Part shown: in pieces, positions 1 through 13,182 of the stretch
How positions within the stretch are numbered: position 1 is the first letter of the stretch
How the letters are laid out: every line of letters begins with the position of its first letter
DNA from: Oxyruncus cristatus
Lineage: Eukaryota > Chordata > Aves > Passeriformes > Cotingidae
Assembly: GCA_013399855.1 (NCBI GenBank)
Contig: VXAY01006825.1
Span: 62,863 to 126,862, forward strand
Length of the DNA: 64,000 nt
Reading direction: 5' to 3'
Made by a program: the position numbers and the translations under genes
The notes under the pieces: model-generated
The model's input: the letters and a program-made list of their open reading frames with translations, nothing else
What the model was told of the DNA's origin: nothing
The model's database searches: none

Positions 1-3000
1 AAGGTCATTCTTTGTGCTTATTAGTGGTCAGATATAGATGTGTTCCTGATTGGTTTTTGTATGCATGATCTCCTGTGTGAAATAAACAATATCTTACTTG
101 ACTGAGAGACAGTAAATCCCTGGAAGGTTTTTTGTGTTTTTGGATATGTTGTTGAGTATTTTCATGATTTTATTGCAACATGTTTCCTCCTATTCTGTGA
201 CATTTTGTCTGTGAGCCTGAGCGGAATGTAGTTTTTACCACAAATACTACTAAATTGTCTTAAATATTGTTCATAAGTTCTAAACTAATTAATCAACTGT
301 TGTAGAAAGTCATTAAAAATGGAAGCAAAAAATAATCTCAGAAGGCAATAGAATGATATATCCTTACAAAAAGGAAGATCTGGAAGTGAAACCCCCAGTA
401 CAAACTAACTGCTGTTTTAACGTCCCTTTCAGAATAAGTTTATCATCTGGCAACTTTCCTGCATAATATTTCACAGGTCCGTTATAAATTGTCCTCCAGT
501 CTTGAATGAGAGCATTTTTTCACTATGCTCAGAAACGGGCTGTTACTCCAAGTGACAAGAATTCTTAAGCAGGTGACACAGCTTTCTAAAATGAAGAGGA
601 GAATATTTGGGAAACACAGACAAAAAACCCAACCACAACAAAACGGTTCAGCGGTAAAGAGTCAGAGGTTGATACCGATAGTTTCTGACATAGACTGTGT
701 TCAGATTTCTCCCCCATCTTTCTGCTGCTCTTAGGTGAGATTGGCTTAGTCAAGAGGTTGTTCAAGTGAAATCTTCTTATCAAGACATTTTGAAAACTGT
801 AGAAGACAGTTACAGAAAGTTCTGTAGAACCTTTAAGGTTGTGACTGAGCAGATGTGGACCGCAGAATATCAAGATTAAATATTAGGATATTTGACCCTA
901 AAAAATTTTTTCAGACCAGCGAGAAAACACTGGAGATAAAAGCTTTGATCCTATTAATACTTTAAGTAGATACCTTTTTTTTTTTTCAGTGTTATTCCCT
1001 GTTGCTGTAGTTGAGACCATTTCTCTTTAATGATAACTTACATTCTTGCATGGCTTTATCAGGTCTTTTTGGCCTCAGTCCTTAATCAAAGTGCAAGAAA
1101 AAACTATTTATAATTTACATTATTGCTCTCCTTAATATCTAATTAAGTATAGGCAACTGGAGTTTCAGTGCAAATAATTTTAAAATGCAGAATAGAAAAT
1201 TGTCTATCTTCTTAAAATGCAAGTTTCGGTGATGTGAAGATGCAGACCCTGATTGAATATGGCTGAAGGACTCCATGTCCTTAAGTGGTGGAAGTTCAGC
1301 TTATCTGAGAAGACCATGTGTTAAAAGTTGATACGTTTTTGCAATAATGGCATTTTATTCGAGTTTTTTAAAAAAACTATACCTTTGTTTCTACTTAAAT
1401 GTTGGATGGAGACTTTCTGGAATATTCGTTATGTTGAAGAGAATGAGTCACCAGAAAAGCGAGGAAAAACTGGATGTAGTCACAAGTTCTTTGCCTTTGG
1501 CAGATTTTGGTCTACATTCTGTTTTAGTTTGGTTCCAGGAAAACTAAGTCTGGTAAATCTGTTATGCAGTAATATCCAGCAAGGAGAGGAAATTCAAGTA
1601 AAATAACTCTTCATCAATCCTTAAAATTATCTTCAGGTATTTAGTCATTGCACTGTTGACAGTGTATCTTAAGCCCTTTCATCTAATTGCGAAGAGTTAT
1701 GGTATTCCTCTTCACAGCCTTTATCTGTAGTATACTGACCTCTATGCTGTAGCATAGCATGATGTATCTACAGTGTAAGGGAACTTGCTCTAGAAAGCTG
1801 AGAAATAATTCTAACACATGGAAATTAGAAGCAGTCCCAGACATAGGAATGGTACGATTAAAAAAATAAGGAATACAGCTGGATTTTGAAGAGATCATTT
1901 TAAGAACGTGAACATCAGGGTGGAAAGTTGAAGTCTTCATTGGTTGCCAGATTTAATCTGATAAAAAATGTAAAGTAAAAAGCAATAGGGTTTCAAATAG
2001 ACAAAGTCAGAGGGGAAAAAAAAAGAAGAACTTCTCTTGGAATATCAGTGGAGTTTTCCAAGAAGGATTATGTTGAAGAGAGAAATTGGTAGGGGTAGGC
2101 AGATGTCATTCTAGTGATTTCAGTGTTTATTATTAGCTGTCCATTGGGTTCTTCTCTTCTAATGTGGTAAATGGGGGCTTCATTTTGCAAAGCAGTCATC
2201 TCTTTTTCATGCTGCTGGTGACATGTTTTTTGGTTTTAAGTGCTTAACAGCCATTAAGATCAGTGCCTTTTGGCCATAGTCAGTACAGTGCCCAGTTGAG
2301 TTATTTGTTGTTCCCAGAAAAGCTCATTCTTCAGAAACTTTACATGATTGGTTTAGTATTTATGTTCAGGGAGCTGGGAAGGTAATTTTTTTTCTCTGTT
2401 CACCTATGATTTATATGCCTTCTATGGAAACATTGAGTTTAATTAGCATACTGGCAAATCTCTTCACATGATAATAGCTATAGTTATCTCCAGTCAAAGG
2501 AAAATTATATATTACAGTGTTGTGCCATCTAACGAGACAGGCTTGAACAGCAAAACTGATTTTTATTTTAAGATGAGCACCTCCGTTGATCCACTCTGTG
2601 ACCACACTTGAGTGAAATTATATTAAAACTAGTATAAGGCCCTACTCGTGGTTGACTTGCAGAAGGTAGTCCTGAAACAAAACTCAGAGCTGTAGCTCTT
2701 ACTGTTATTTGAGTCTGTGATTCTGAATTGAAAAGGTGTTCAGTCATGGTGCTGTGTCCTGCTCTCCAGAAGAAGTTAAGAATACATCTATAATGTTCTG
2801 TCCTTCAGATGGATAAACAAAACCGTTTACATTTCATCCTTACTTTGTTTCTGTGGTTCTCAGGTAGTGTATCCATATTCACTAAGAATACTTTCACCTC
2901 AAAACAGCTGTTTTCCTTTCTGAAGGGAAAAGGTAATTGCAGGCAGCAGTAGGAAGGCAGACTGTCTCAGAAGTAATTTCTCCTTCCCTTCTTACAAATA

Positions 3001-6000
3001 CATTTTTGTCCTTGGGAGGTGGGGGCTTCTTTTTGGAGGAACACAGTTTAATTTATTTAATTGATGATCAGTGTACTCTTTCTTAAAATTCTGGTGCTCT
3101 GAGAAGCCAGCGTGCTCTTATCTCTTTAACAGTGAAACTGTTTCATGCACATGGACTAGGTTACAGCAATAAGAGAGAGTCAGAAAAGCAGGGACATTTT
3201 GTCAATACAGAACTTAATGGGGGGTCCTCCAAGGTGTGTTGGCCTTTCATGAGGTGCTCAACAACTTGCAAAATTCAACATTAAATTTTTAGAGCTTTCT
3301 TCCAAGAAAATGAGGTGTCCAAACTTTTTTTTGTAGTGTTTTGTCCAGTTCCCTAAAGGGAAGAAAAGTGTTAAATTGTTATTTGTGTACCATTTTCCTT
3401 GTTGTTCACCTCACTAATCCAGAGGCATTTGAGCGTGGGAGATGTTTGTGTTATTTTGCACTCACACACAACCCATCATCAGTCAGGAACTGGAGATTTG
3501 TGACTGGGATTTGTATCATTATCATACTGATAAAGGTTTTGGAAAGGCATTGTAGCACTTAAGTAAGCTTTTCTAACAAAGAGCTCAGTCAGATGAATTA
3601 GCTTCATCAATATTTTGATGCTAATACACATATGCTTGGATCATATGTGTAGGCATATGCACAGATCATTAATCTGTCTGCTGATAATTCATTTATATGG
3701 TACGGTTTTAAGTCATCTTTTGAGGCAGAATAAATCATACAGGTTTAGTTTTAGATATTACTGTTTACTTACAAAATACAAATCTACCACTTAACAACTA
3801 ATGTTGAGAGTCATAATAGCAACATTTTTATACTGCTGCTGGTAATGTCGCACTGATTTCAAGTGGGATCACTAAAGTCTTAAGTTAAGGAAAACTGTCC
3901 TAGTTTACATTCACACATAAAAGTTTCAAAAGCTTAGTATAAACTGATATATTACTGGTTCAGTAGAAAGTTTAACATCTGTTTGCAGATCTGTATCTTG
4001 CTAAGAATTGATTTGCTACTTGCTAGTTACTGATTTTAAGAGTGCAAGAGTATAAGTTACTTGACTTGGGTTTTATTTTTATCATTTGTCTTTACTAAGT
4101 TGCTATATGTAATATTAAAAAAAAAAAAAAAAANNNNNNNNNNNNNNNNNNNNAAAACATTTTAACTTTTATCTTTTTTTTTTGTGAATATTTATTTTCA
4201 AAAATATTGCCTACTCCAAGCAAGAATTTTATGCAGAATTCTGAAATGAGATGTTAGTAAACTTTGTGATGACAGGACCACTGTGAATTTTTGTGGTGGT
4301 AGAAAATCTCAAACAAGCGGAAATATAAATACATTGTAGTTAAGTGAACGTTTTCTGAAGGACAACAAAATGCTATCAAAGTTATCAGAACAATAACTTG
4401 GTTTGGTTTAGGGTTTTTTTTCTAATTTCTTGTGAATCAGAATAAATTTTTTTTTATCAGTTTCAATAAGCAAATCTGATCTGTTCACTACAAAGCAATA
4501 GGAATACATTTTCTATAATAAATACATCTTTAAAATGCATGCAGCCTATTTCAGTTTTAAAATCATACATGAAATTTTCTAATTGTGCTATAATTACTAA
4601 AACGCTAACAAGAATCAGTAACTGCCCAGTTAAAAATCTAACTTGAATGCCTAGAATAATAAGGGGAGAAATATGATAAGTAGTTGTCAATATTAAAGCA
4701 GGCTGAAGGAGGAAGGCTTCGGGCCTTGTAGTAGGTAGAATGAAACAGCAGATTTCAGTATCCACAATCCTTTCAGTATTAAATTTTCAGTAAAATAAAA
4801 TTACTTGTATATGAAAACATAGCCTTTCCCCAGCTCTCTTTTTTTTCCTGATCAGCTGATGAAGAGACTAGCAGCTCGCTGCTTTGCTGGCTTGTTAATT
4901 TTATCCCCACTAACTGTGATTTCCGATAGCCGGCCTGCTGATAGTGGTAAGGTAAATATCCTTTTTCATTGCCGTCTTGAAGATTCAGTAGAACTACATC
5001 ACAGGCATGTGTAGGTGTGTAACACATCAAAAGTCAGTGTTCTCCGTGTTTCAGTGTACAACTGAGTGCTTGAGGAGAGCAGTGACATTAACTGTTGACA
5101 GCCTTGCATACTGTATTTATTATTAGCTTTTCTAGCTTCCAAGATATGCAGAGAAATTTCCTTTTCTTAATCTTTGTTAGCTTCAGTGGTTTATAGCGCA
5201 TGTCCTGCTTTATCCAGATGAATATTAATGAATTTGTGTGCAGGTTTTTTTTCCTTTTCTTCCTAACTCATTAGATCTCGAGCCTCCTTCATAGTATTTA
5301 TCTGAATGCTGTGGAAGCATGATGTAAATTGTCTTTTGATTATTAAGGCCTAGTTTCAGGCTGTCTCTAAGGATTCTGCATTTGTGTTTGTTCTGTGGAT
5401 TTGCACATCGGAGCATGCATAAGAAACAGATTTCGAAATCCCACTGTTATTTTTAACATGCCAGGTTGTTTTGTGTTCTGCATCAGGTTTTGTTCACGAA
5501 ACGTTTTTGAAGAGACATTGTACACAGTTGAGAAAAATTACGTCTGGGCTGTAATCACTTCTTAATATTGATTGCTGTGCTCACATGATCATAAATATTA
5601 GCCATGTTTGGTGCTGTGGAGAAATGAAGGTAATTGCCTTAGGATTAGAGCTCTTTCAGCTGCGAGAAAGGATTGATTAGCATTTGCATGTACTCAAGGC
5701 AATATTGAGGCAAAAGCAACAAATATCAACATCAGTTATGTTCTGAGAAAGCATTAATCAGAAGACCTTAATTTTAAGATTTTTTTGTTTATTTTTTTTT
5801 TATTTTAATTTCAGTTCTCTTATGATCCGGTATTTTTATTTATTTTCTTTTGTCGTCTTTCTCAAATCAAGAAAAGTTCAGCTTCTTGCTTTATAACATG
5901 GATCTGATAGTGTGTGTGAACAGGTTCCCTTTATTCCTAGTTTGGTTTTTTGTAGCAATTTTTTTATCCCTCTGCGTAGAGCTGCTGTGTCTGGTTAAAA

Positions 6001-6726
6001 GCATACATCCAGGTAATTGAAACAAGTGTTCAATGTCTGTGGCTGTGTGTGCAGTTTGGTTTTTGGGGTGGGATTTTTTTCATTCCCATGTTGTGAGTGC
6101 TTTTTACAGTAAACGCTGTACTGTCAGTGCTTCTGCCTACCTCCTGGTTACTATTCTGGAAGAAAATGGTACATTTTAGGGATGGTTTTAACAGGCAATT
6201 TAAAAGTTGCTTAAAAAATTTGGAAGAGAAGTTGAGTTGTTACTGCATGAAGTATCTCTGTGTTGTTTGTGTGCACAAAGAATTGTGTGTGAGCTGGCTT
6301 TGGGAGCTAAGCACAATTTAGATTATCGTGTTTGAAACATGTGATATCAAAGTCTGTTTGGCATGGGACTATATAACCCAAAACTAACACGGATATGAAA
6401 AAATTAATGTTTGTTGTACACTTACTGAGACAATACCACAGGCTGTGATTTGGTGTGGAATTCAAGGTTCAGATGAACAATGCATCTATTTAGAGAAAGA
6501 ACAGTGGGATTCTTAGGACAAATTAATGTTTAGTGTCTCTGATTGCCAGCAACTCAGTTTCTCGTACTCCTCTTTATAAATAAACTGAACATTTTGAGTT
6601 GAATTATCCACATCCGGTGGAGTTGCATTGGGTTTTGTTGTGGTTGGTTTTAAATACAGTTTGTTATTTATCTTTGCAATATCTGTTTTGTTTAAAAACC
6701 ATACTTTTTGAATCCACGGTTGTTAG
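1..6726 (+). other. SMARCA2: SMARCA2 intron (3' part), no exon seen
   Basis: This stretch precedes the first recognisable SMARCA2 exon and ends in a T-rich tract followed by TTAG at 6723-6726. I found no sequence encoding the residues that normally come before AIEDGNLEE in SMARCA2, so the previous exon must lie outside the window. The DNA is AT-rich and free of recognisable CR1. It contains a 17-base A run, an assembly gap, several T-runs and a pair of small hairpins near 3626-3677. Short open frames here have no recognisable homology and are taken as chance. Confidence 0.85.
4134..4153. other. assembly gap (20 N) after poly-A run
   Basis: Twenty N bases directly follow 17 consecutive A bases (4117-4133), and AAAACAT follows the gap. 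The gap is probably a homopolymer or A-rich repeat that could not be assembled. It lies in an intron and affects no coding sequence. Confidence 0.98.
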
Positions 6727-6945
<219 letters not shown>

Positions 6946-9900
6946 TGAGCTTAGAGATGGTCTCTGTCTGTTGCATGTCCTCTCACTCTCTGCCAATACT
7001 GCTCTCTGCGTTTTATAACAGCTTAATTTCTTTCAGTCTTTAGAAAGACTTGCTGACACAGCTTTTCAGACAAGTAATTCCACTTAGGGCCTGATCCTGG
7101 AAGTCTCAGGGTTTTTTAAGACCCATCTGATAGAAAGTTGTTGAAACACAAAAAAAGTAAGCATAGAGTTCCTACTTAGGAGTAAAGTCATCCTGCTCAG
7201 AAGGTGTACCTCAGAACATTTAGCTTGAGTGGGGTTTTACTTCAACACAGTGGTGCAGCATGTGTTGAGATTAATCTTTTCAAAGACACAGCTACAGATT
7301 TATTAATGCAAGTTTACATGGGTCTCACCATGACCTGAAAGACTGCCCAAAATGTGTAGGGCGCATATCAGGAGTGTCAGAGCTGCCAAAAGAAAAATCA
7401 TAGCACTCTTGAGCATAGTATGTTGTCCACAGAAGAGATGGATGCTTGTTTGTCAAGCAATTCCTATTTTCAGCATAAAAAATTGCTAGATAGCTGGACC
7501 TCAGGAAAAAATATTCCTTCTGATCTGAAATGCCATCTGAAGACTTCTGTTTTGCAGGTTTTCAAATCGAAAATCATCTGAGCTTCATGGGCAAGAAATT
7601 GAGAATTAGTTCATAACATCTTTTATTTTCACTCAGCTTCTATCCATCAAAAATCAGTAAATCCCTCTCATGTACTTATCCCTTCTTTGGTATACATTGA
7701 ATTACTTAAACCATATAAGCACCTATTATAAACTAAATTAATAATAAATGCATTCAGAGAAAGTCAAGAATTGTTTGCGTTAGGTGACCTGCACAGGTGT
7801 AACAAAGTATTTTTTGCCTGTAAACAACTTTTAACCTGTGACTTTAAATGGCAACTAGCACTTAACCCTTTTTTGCAGCTACTGTTCTGGCTCTGCCTGT
7901 ACAAGGGTAACTTGTGTGGTACTTGGCAAAGCACATACTGCTGTGATACATGACTTTTTTGGCACTTAACTGTTATGGTGAATCTTTCTGTGATCTGTGG
8001 CCTCTATCTAGAGTACATCCTAAAGTTCATTGGAACAGCATTCACAGCAACAAACATGATGAGCAGGAATCTGACTACAGTCTCAGTGTATTTAGCTGGC
8101 TGTGACTCCCAACTAATACAATTGCTGAGAAAAGAGAAGGGAGAAGTGTTAAAGTTCAGGTATTCCAGTCAGGGCTGCAAGGATTTTAGATTCTTGGCCT
8201 TGAACCTTGTCCTGAAGCTAAGCACTTCTCATCAGGATGCCTATTTCTCACTTTTAAAATAGCAAGCAAAGTTACTTCTGCTAGCCTACAGTAGGGGATA
8301 GCTACTGATAGTAACTAGTAGTTACTGGGGAGGTTAAAGATTTTTACCTGATGTTTGTGCCCCAGGAAGTTCCTATTTGATTTCTGTCAAAAAAATTAAC
8401 CACTGAGCTATTATTTAGTTACAAGGCATACTGTTCCCTCTCCCAGGAGCCCACATTTATGCAAGACAGATTGTTCGCAATTTAAAAATGGTATGAACCT
8501 CTATTCTGTAGGGCATTAAAGATGCCTGTTAAACTGAGGTGTTCAGTACTATGAGCTATACAGAGGAGTTCCAAATTTCTGCATTCTGATTTTTTTGTGA
8601 GCTAACATCAAACCACTCAATCCTGTGAAAGTTGGGACAAAACAGAATTACACATTTAGGCATGAGGAAACTTCAGTGTCTTAAAAATCTTTGGGGCTAA
8701 CTTTGCTTTAGAGTTCAGTTACTATTTTCAGGATTTGCATCTCTAGAATTAGGTGGATTTTAGGTGTTGGAACCCTTCAGCTTTGTTGGGGGTTCATGTT
8801 TGTTCAGCTCTGGGCTTTTGTGTGTGTGAAAGCAATTGGGGCAAGTATAGAGGGACAGGTTAATTGGAAGAAAAGTAGGCCATGAGCTTCATCTGGGGAA
8901 AAAAATGGTTTTTCTTGTATTTAGTATTTGAAAGCTTGAAATCATCTTTGTCTTTAGCTAAAATTTTCAGTGCTAATAGATGATTCATCTTTTCTTCATG
9001 GTAAGTCCAGAAGGCTGATTTAGACTATGGAGAACTGATTGTGTCCCAAAAGGCGGTCCAGTGATACTCATCCAAAATCTTACTGACTTTGGCCTGAGTT
9101 ATTTTGTCAAAACCAATGTTTAGTAAGTTTTGTTGCAGTTTAAAGGGCAGCATGCAAAAAAAAATCGAAGGCATACATTACTAAACTAATAAGCCTCTGC
9201 ATGCTTTAGCTCACAAAAATCTGGAGTACCACTTGGCTGCTTTTTGTGGTGACACTGTATAATGTTGAAGCAGGGAACGATTCTCCCGTGCTTTCCTAAC
9301 TGTCTAGTACTTGACTTCTGTTGTAGGCAGCTGGGGACAAGTACCATCCTTTCCTTCCTTATTTAAAAATCATACAAAAAGATAGGCTGGGTTGTCTTTG
9401 CAAAGGAAAGCTAAAGGTTACAACAATACAAACAATAAGCTCTAGTAAATTGAAGTTTGAACCAATTATTATGTAAAGGTCAAAACAAGTTTAAACAGAC
9501 ATGTTAGCAACATTTGAGGTAAATGTTCAGTGTGGAGAAATGCAGCATATGATTTTCTGAAAAGAAAATTCAGAGATAGCTATCCAGATATGTGTAAACC
9601 TGAGTTAAAGAACTCCCTGCAAGAGAGTGGAAGTTGGCATTGAATTTGGTTTGCTGTTTGTCTTTGTTGTGTCCTCAGTGCAATTTCAACCTTTTCATTT
9701 AGATTTTTCTCTTTTATGTAATACATTACAGCAACTCACCTATTTCCTTTTATTCCCATCATGAATCCCGAAATTATGTTGATTTTAATGAAATATTACA
9801 TTGACAATGTTTAGTAGTTCTTAAAAGCAATTTTTAAGTAAAGGCTGATTTCCTTTGGATCTTTCCAGAGAGTTAGGAATGTACTGAAGGAGAGGAAAAC

Positions 9901-10087
9901 TGCAGTGAGATTTGACTTGACCGGCAGCCAGCATTAGTTTACTGAAATTATGAAAGCTGTGGTGTGTCCCATATAATGAAGAAAATAGTTAAAAAAAGAA
10001 GAAGTACAAAGATGCAAGGCAGTGTGAAAATGTTCGGCTTGGACTGCTTAGATACCTTTGGTGTGAGAGTTGTTGAGGTCCTTGTCT

Positions 10088-10123
10088 GATGCAAGTTGAC
10101 TATAAGTTGACTATACTTGCATC
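10088..10123. repeat. 11-bp perfect tandem duplication inside a 9-bp inverted repeat
   Basis: AGTTGACTATA occurs twice in direct succession (10094-10104 and 10105-10115). GATGCAAGT (10088-10096) and its reverse complement ACTTGCATC (10115-10123) enclose the pair. It is intronic and probably a local replication-slippage product. Confidence 0.85.
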
Positions 10124-10577
10124 TTGCAGCCTGTTTTGCTTTGGATTCCAGTATTGGGAGATGTGCTTCAAGCTTTTCTTCATATTGATAGGCATTTCTT
10201 TATCTTATCTTTGTATTTGTCCTTGTTAACTGGAAACAGATAGTGATACCTCAGTCTGAAGAACTGTAGGGTATGTGCTCCAAATCCTTGAGAAAAAAAT
10301 CACTATTGAAGTCACTTTTTAAAGTGCACCTGTGCTTTTATTACTCAGTTTTCAGTGTCGAACCGTAAAACACGTCACCAACTCTAGATGCAGAGCAGTA
10401 CTTACAGATGCAGATTCTTTTTTACTCTTCTATACTGCTTTGCCATCATAGGTAAAGCTGAATTAGTCTAGGTTTCATCTTAATGATTTAAAATGGAGAA
10501 TAGATTTGTAATGAAGCAGAAGTAAGAGAGAAAATATGGTCAGAATGCTCAGACTTCCAGTCATCTGATGTACTGAA

Positions 10578-10664
10578 AGATGTCCCTGCCTACCCACAGC
10601 AGGGAAGTTGAACTAGTTTATCTTCAAAGGTCCCTTCCAACCCAAACCATTCTGATTCTGTGAT
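10578..10664 (+). mobile_element. CR1 LINE, 3' terminal fragment
   Basis: The stretch matches the remembered CR1 3' end: AGGTCCCTTCCAACCCAAACC followed by ATTCTGATTCTGTGATT, the avian CR1 terminal repeat. Only about 90 bp remain, a typical 5'-truncated copy. It lies in the large SMARCA2 intron, in the same orientation as the gene. The 5' edge is approximate. Confidence 0.85.
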
Positions 10665-12051
10665 TTTGGTAAAGCACTTTTCAGGGCACCACAGGAAAAT
10701 TATAAGCTAATAGTAAGCTAATATGAAATAAAGATTAGATTAATGAGTAAGCTCACTAATCCAAGTGAAAAGAAGCAAAAATATGTAGTTAAAGGCACTG
10801 TTAAAAAAGGAGCTGTTAAACTGGAAAGAAGATACCACGAAAGTTCTTGGAGCATTGGTGTTGGCATGCATCACAATATATTTATGATATATATTAAATG
10901 AGTAGTGTCCTAGCCAAAATCTAAAATGTTAATATATGAGTATTGGCGTGATATTCAAAGCAGACTGGACACAGTTAAGTCTGGAGTAAAAGAAATGGCA
11001 TGAAATACAGTACCTCAGAGTGCATTATATGGTACTTACAGACTAAAAATAGGAAACTTCACTTTTAGTTCATGTATCAGTTCAAGTGGAACTGCCAGAA
11101 AAATAATTAGCTGGGTGGAGAAATTACTGATCAAATCCAACTAGAATCCATCAGTATTGTCCAGCCATAAGAAGGTAGGAGCTTCACACAGACACTATTG
11201 TCTGTGTGGATGTGGAAATACTCATTATAAGTGTATGTCCTTATATGTGACACTGTTAATGCTTCTGAGTTGCTGTACATAGGACTTGAATGCTTTTCCA
11301 TTCACAAAAGATTAGTTTACACTGAGACAAGTGTAAATAATTATTTCAGTGATAAGTAGCATGGGAGAGCCTTGCAAGAGGAGAGGTTGGTTTGTTTATC
11401 CAAACATAGCGCAGTCTTGAGAGGGGAAGATGATTGCTCTCAGTAAATTCACTGGAAAGAAGGGAAGCGTCAACACAAGAAGAGTGTAGAAATATGTAAA
11501 AATACAGGATGGTCGTCACAAGATTATATGAGCATGTATAAGCATTCTTTAGTTCATACAAGTTATTAATTAAAAGTTGTGGAACCTTTCTGTATGAAGT
11601 AGTGGGACAGAAATAACTAAGTAGATTTAGCCTTGGATCCTTGATTAAAAAACTTACGTATGATTATTTACAATACCAAGACCTTAGATTCAGGGTCCTG
11701 GAAACACCTTAACAGTTACACGTTGATTCTGATTCTCCAAAATAAAGCATATGCATCATCTTTGCAGACTCCATTTGCAATAATACATATTAATCTGAGA
11801 TTTTGTTGCAGTTATTTTTTAAACTAGGATTTAGGTGTCTCCATGGTCCTGTACTTTGTTGTAATCTTGCAGTGTAGAACACCTTTTTAGAAGAGAGTAG
11901 GTTGAAATGCATCAGTCCAGCATTATTGTCACACGTTTCCAGTTCTGATGCTTTTAATCTGTCTTACCTTCCTTCTAAAATTAGGAATGCCCAGAGAAAC
12001 AAATATCATAGACTCATATGTGTAATATTTATGTTATGCTTTTAAAAAGCA

Positions 12052-12320
12052 AAATCACAGAATCACGAAATGGGCCAGGTTAGAAGGGACTGTTGAATCG
12101 TCTGATTCAACCTCCCTGCTCAAATCCTAGAGCACATGGCTCTAGGATTGCATCCCAGTGGTTCTGGAATATCTCCACTGAGGGAGACTCCACAACATCT
12201 CTGGACAGTCTGTTCCAGTACTCAATCAACTGCACAGTAATGAAGTTTTTCCTCGTGTTCAGGTAGAACTTCCTGTACATCAGTTTCTGCCCATTGCCTC
12301 TTGTCCTGTTGCATGGCATC
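12052..12320 (-). mobile_element. CR1 LINE fragment, antisense to SMARCA2
   Basis: The element reads 3' to 5' on the + strand. It starts at the terminal repeat (AATCACAGAATCACGAAATGG), then has the GTTAGAAGGGAC motif, and continues through the segments resembling GGAGACTCCACAAC and CTGCCCATTGCCTCTTGTCC of CR1. The 12107-12433 minus-strand open frame is CR1 noncoding or ORF2-tail sequence, not a host gene. Confidence 0.9.
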
Positions 12321-12635
12321 ACCAAATCAATTTGGCACACAAAAGGTAATTTGCATGTCCAGTTAAAATGCTTGAAAGCAGGAACAATTTTACTGGATTT
12401 TTTTACAAAAAATTTTACATTTTTTCCATGCAAATTTGAGTTCCAGCTGCTGAGTTTGCATTATGCACATGCAGATGTAGTCTCCCAGACAATCTTTTTC
12501 CTCTTTTGAAGTTTTTTCTTTAGGTTTCATTTCAGAGGAAGACAAACTGTAAGTGTTGCTTTCTTTTTCTGATTGTTAAAATTAGTGGAGAAAATTAATG
12601 ATACTTCATTCCAGCAGAACTAGCTAAGTGATTGA

Positions 12636-13182
12636 CCCCGTGTACTGTCAGAACTGGTGAGGCCACACCTCGAATCCTGTGTTCAGTTTTGGGCCCTTCA
12701 CTCCCAGAAGGATACTGAGGTGCTGGAGTATGTCCAGAGAAGGGCAGCAGAGCTGGTGAAGTATCTGGAGCACAAGTCTGATGAGGAGCAGCTGAGAGAG
12801 CTGGTGCTGTTCAGCCTGAACAAAAGGAGGCTGAGGGGGGATGTTAACAGTTTCTACAACAACCTCAAAGAAGGTGGTTGGAGGTGGGGGCAGCCTCTTC
12901 TCCCTGGTAACAAGAAAGAGAACAAGAGGAAATGGCCTCAGATTGCCACAGGGAGGTTTTGATTGGATATTGGGAAAAACTATATTGAAAGGGTGGTCTG
13001 GCATTGAAGCAGGCTGCCTGGGAAGTGGTTAAGTCACCATCCCCGAAGTGTTGAAAAAGCACATGGATGTGACACATAGGGACACAGTTTACTGATAGAC
13101 CTGGCAGTGCTGAGTTAACGGTTGGACTGGATGATATTAGAGGTCTTTTTCAACCTAAACATTTCTGGGAGTCTATGATTCA
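12636..13182 (+). mobile_element. CR1 LINE, ORF2 3' end plus UTR
   Basis: CR1 motifs follow in their usual order: GTGAGGCCACACCTCGAATC, GTGCTGGAGTATGTCCAGAG, AGGGCAGCAGAGCTGGTGAA, the [16 protein letters not shown] coding stretch, and a degenerate 3' end near GACTGGATGATATTAGAGGT and GTCTATGATTCATAG. The open frames at 12657-13032 are remnants of CR1 ORF2. The element lies in the large SMARCA2 intron about 300 bp after the antisense CR1. Edges are approximate. Confidence 0.9.

Noticed and set aside
5898..6015. Open ATG frame with a hydrophobic stretch ending at a donor-like CCAG|GTAATT upstream of the first SMARCA2 exon
   Set aside because: Splicing to the exon at 6727 would put a stop (AAT TGA) two codons later, so it cannot be a SMARCA2 leader exon.
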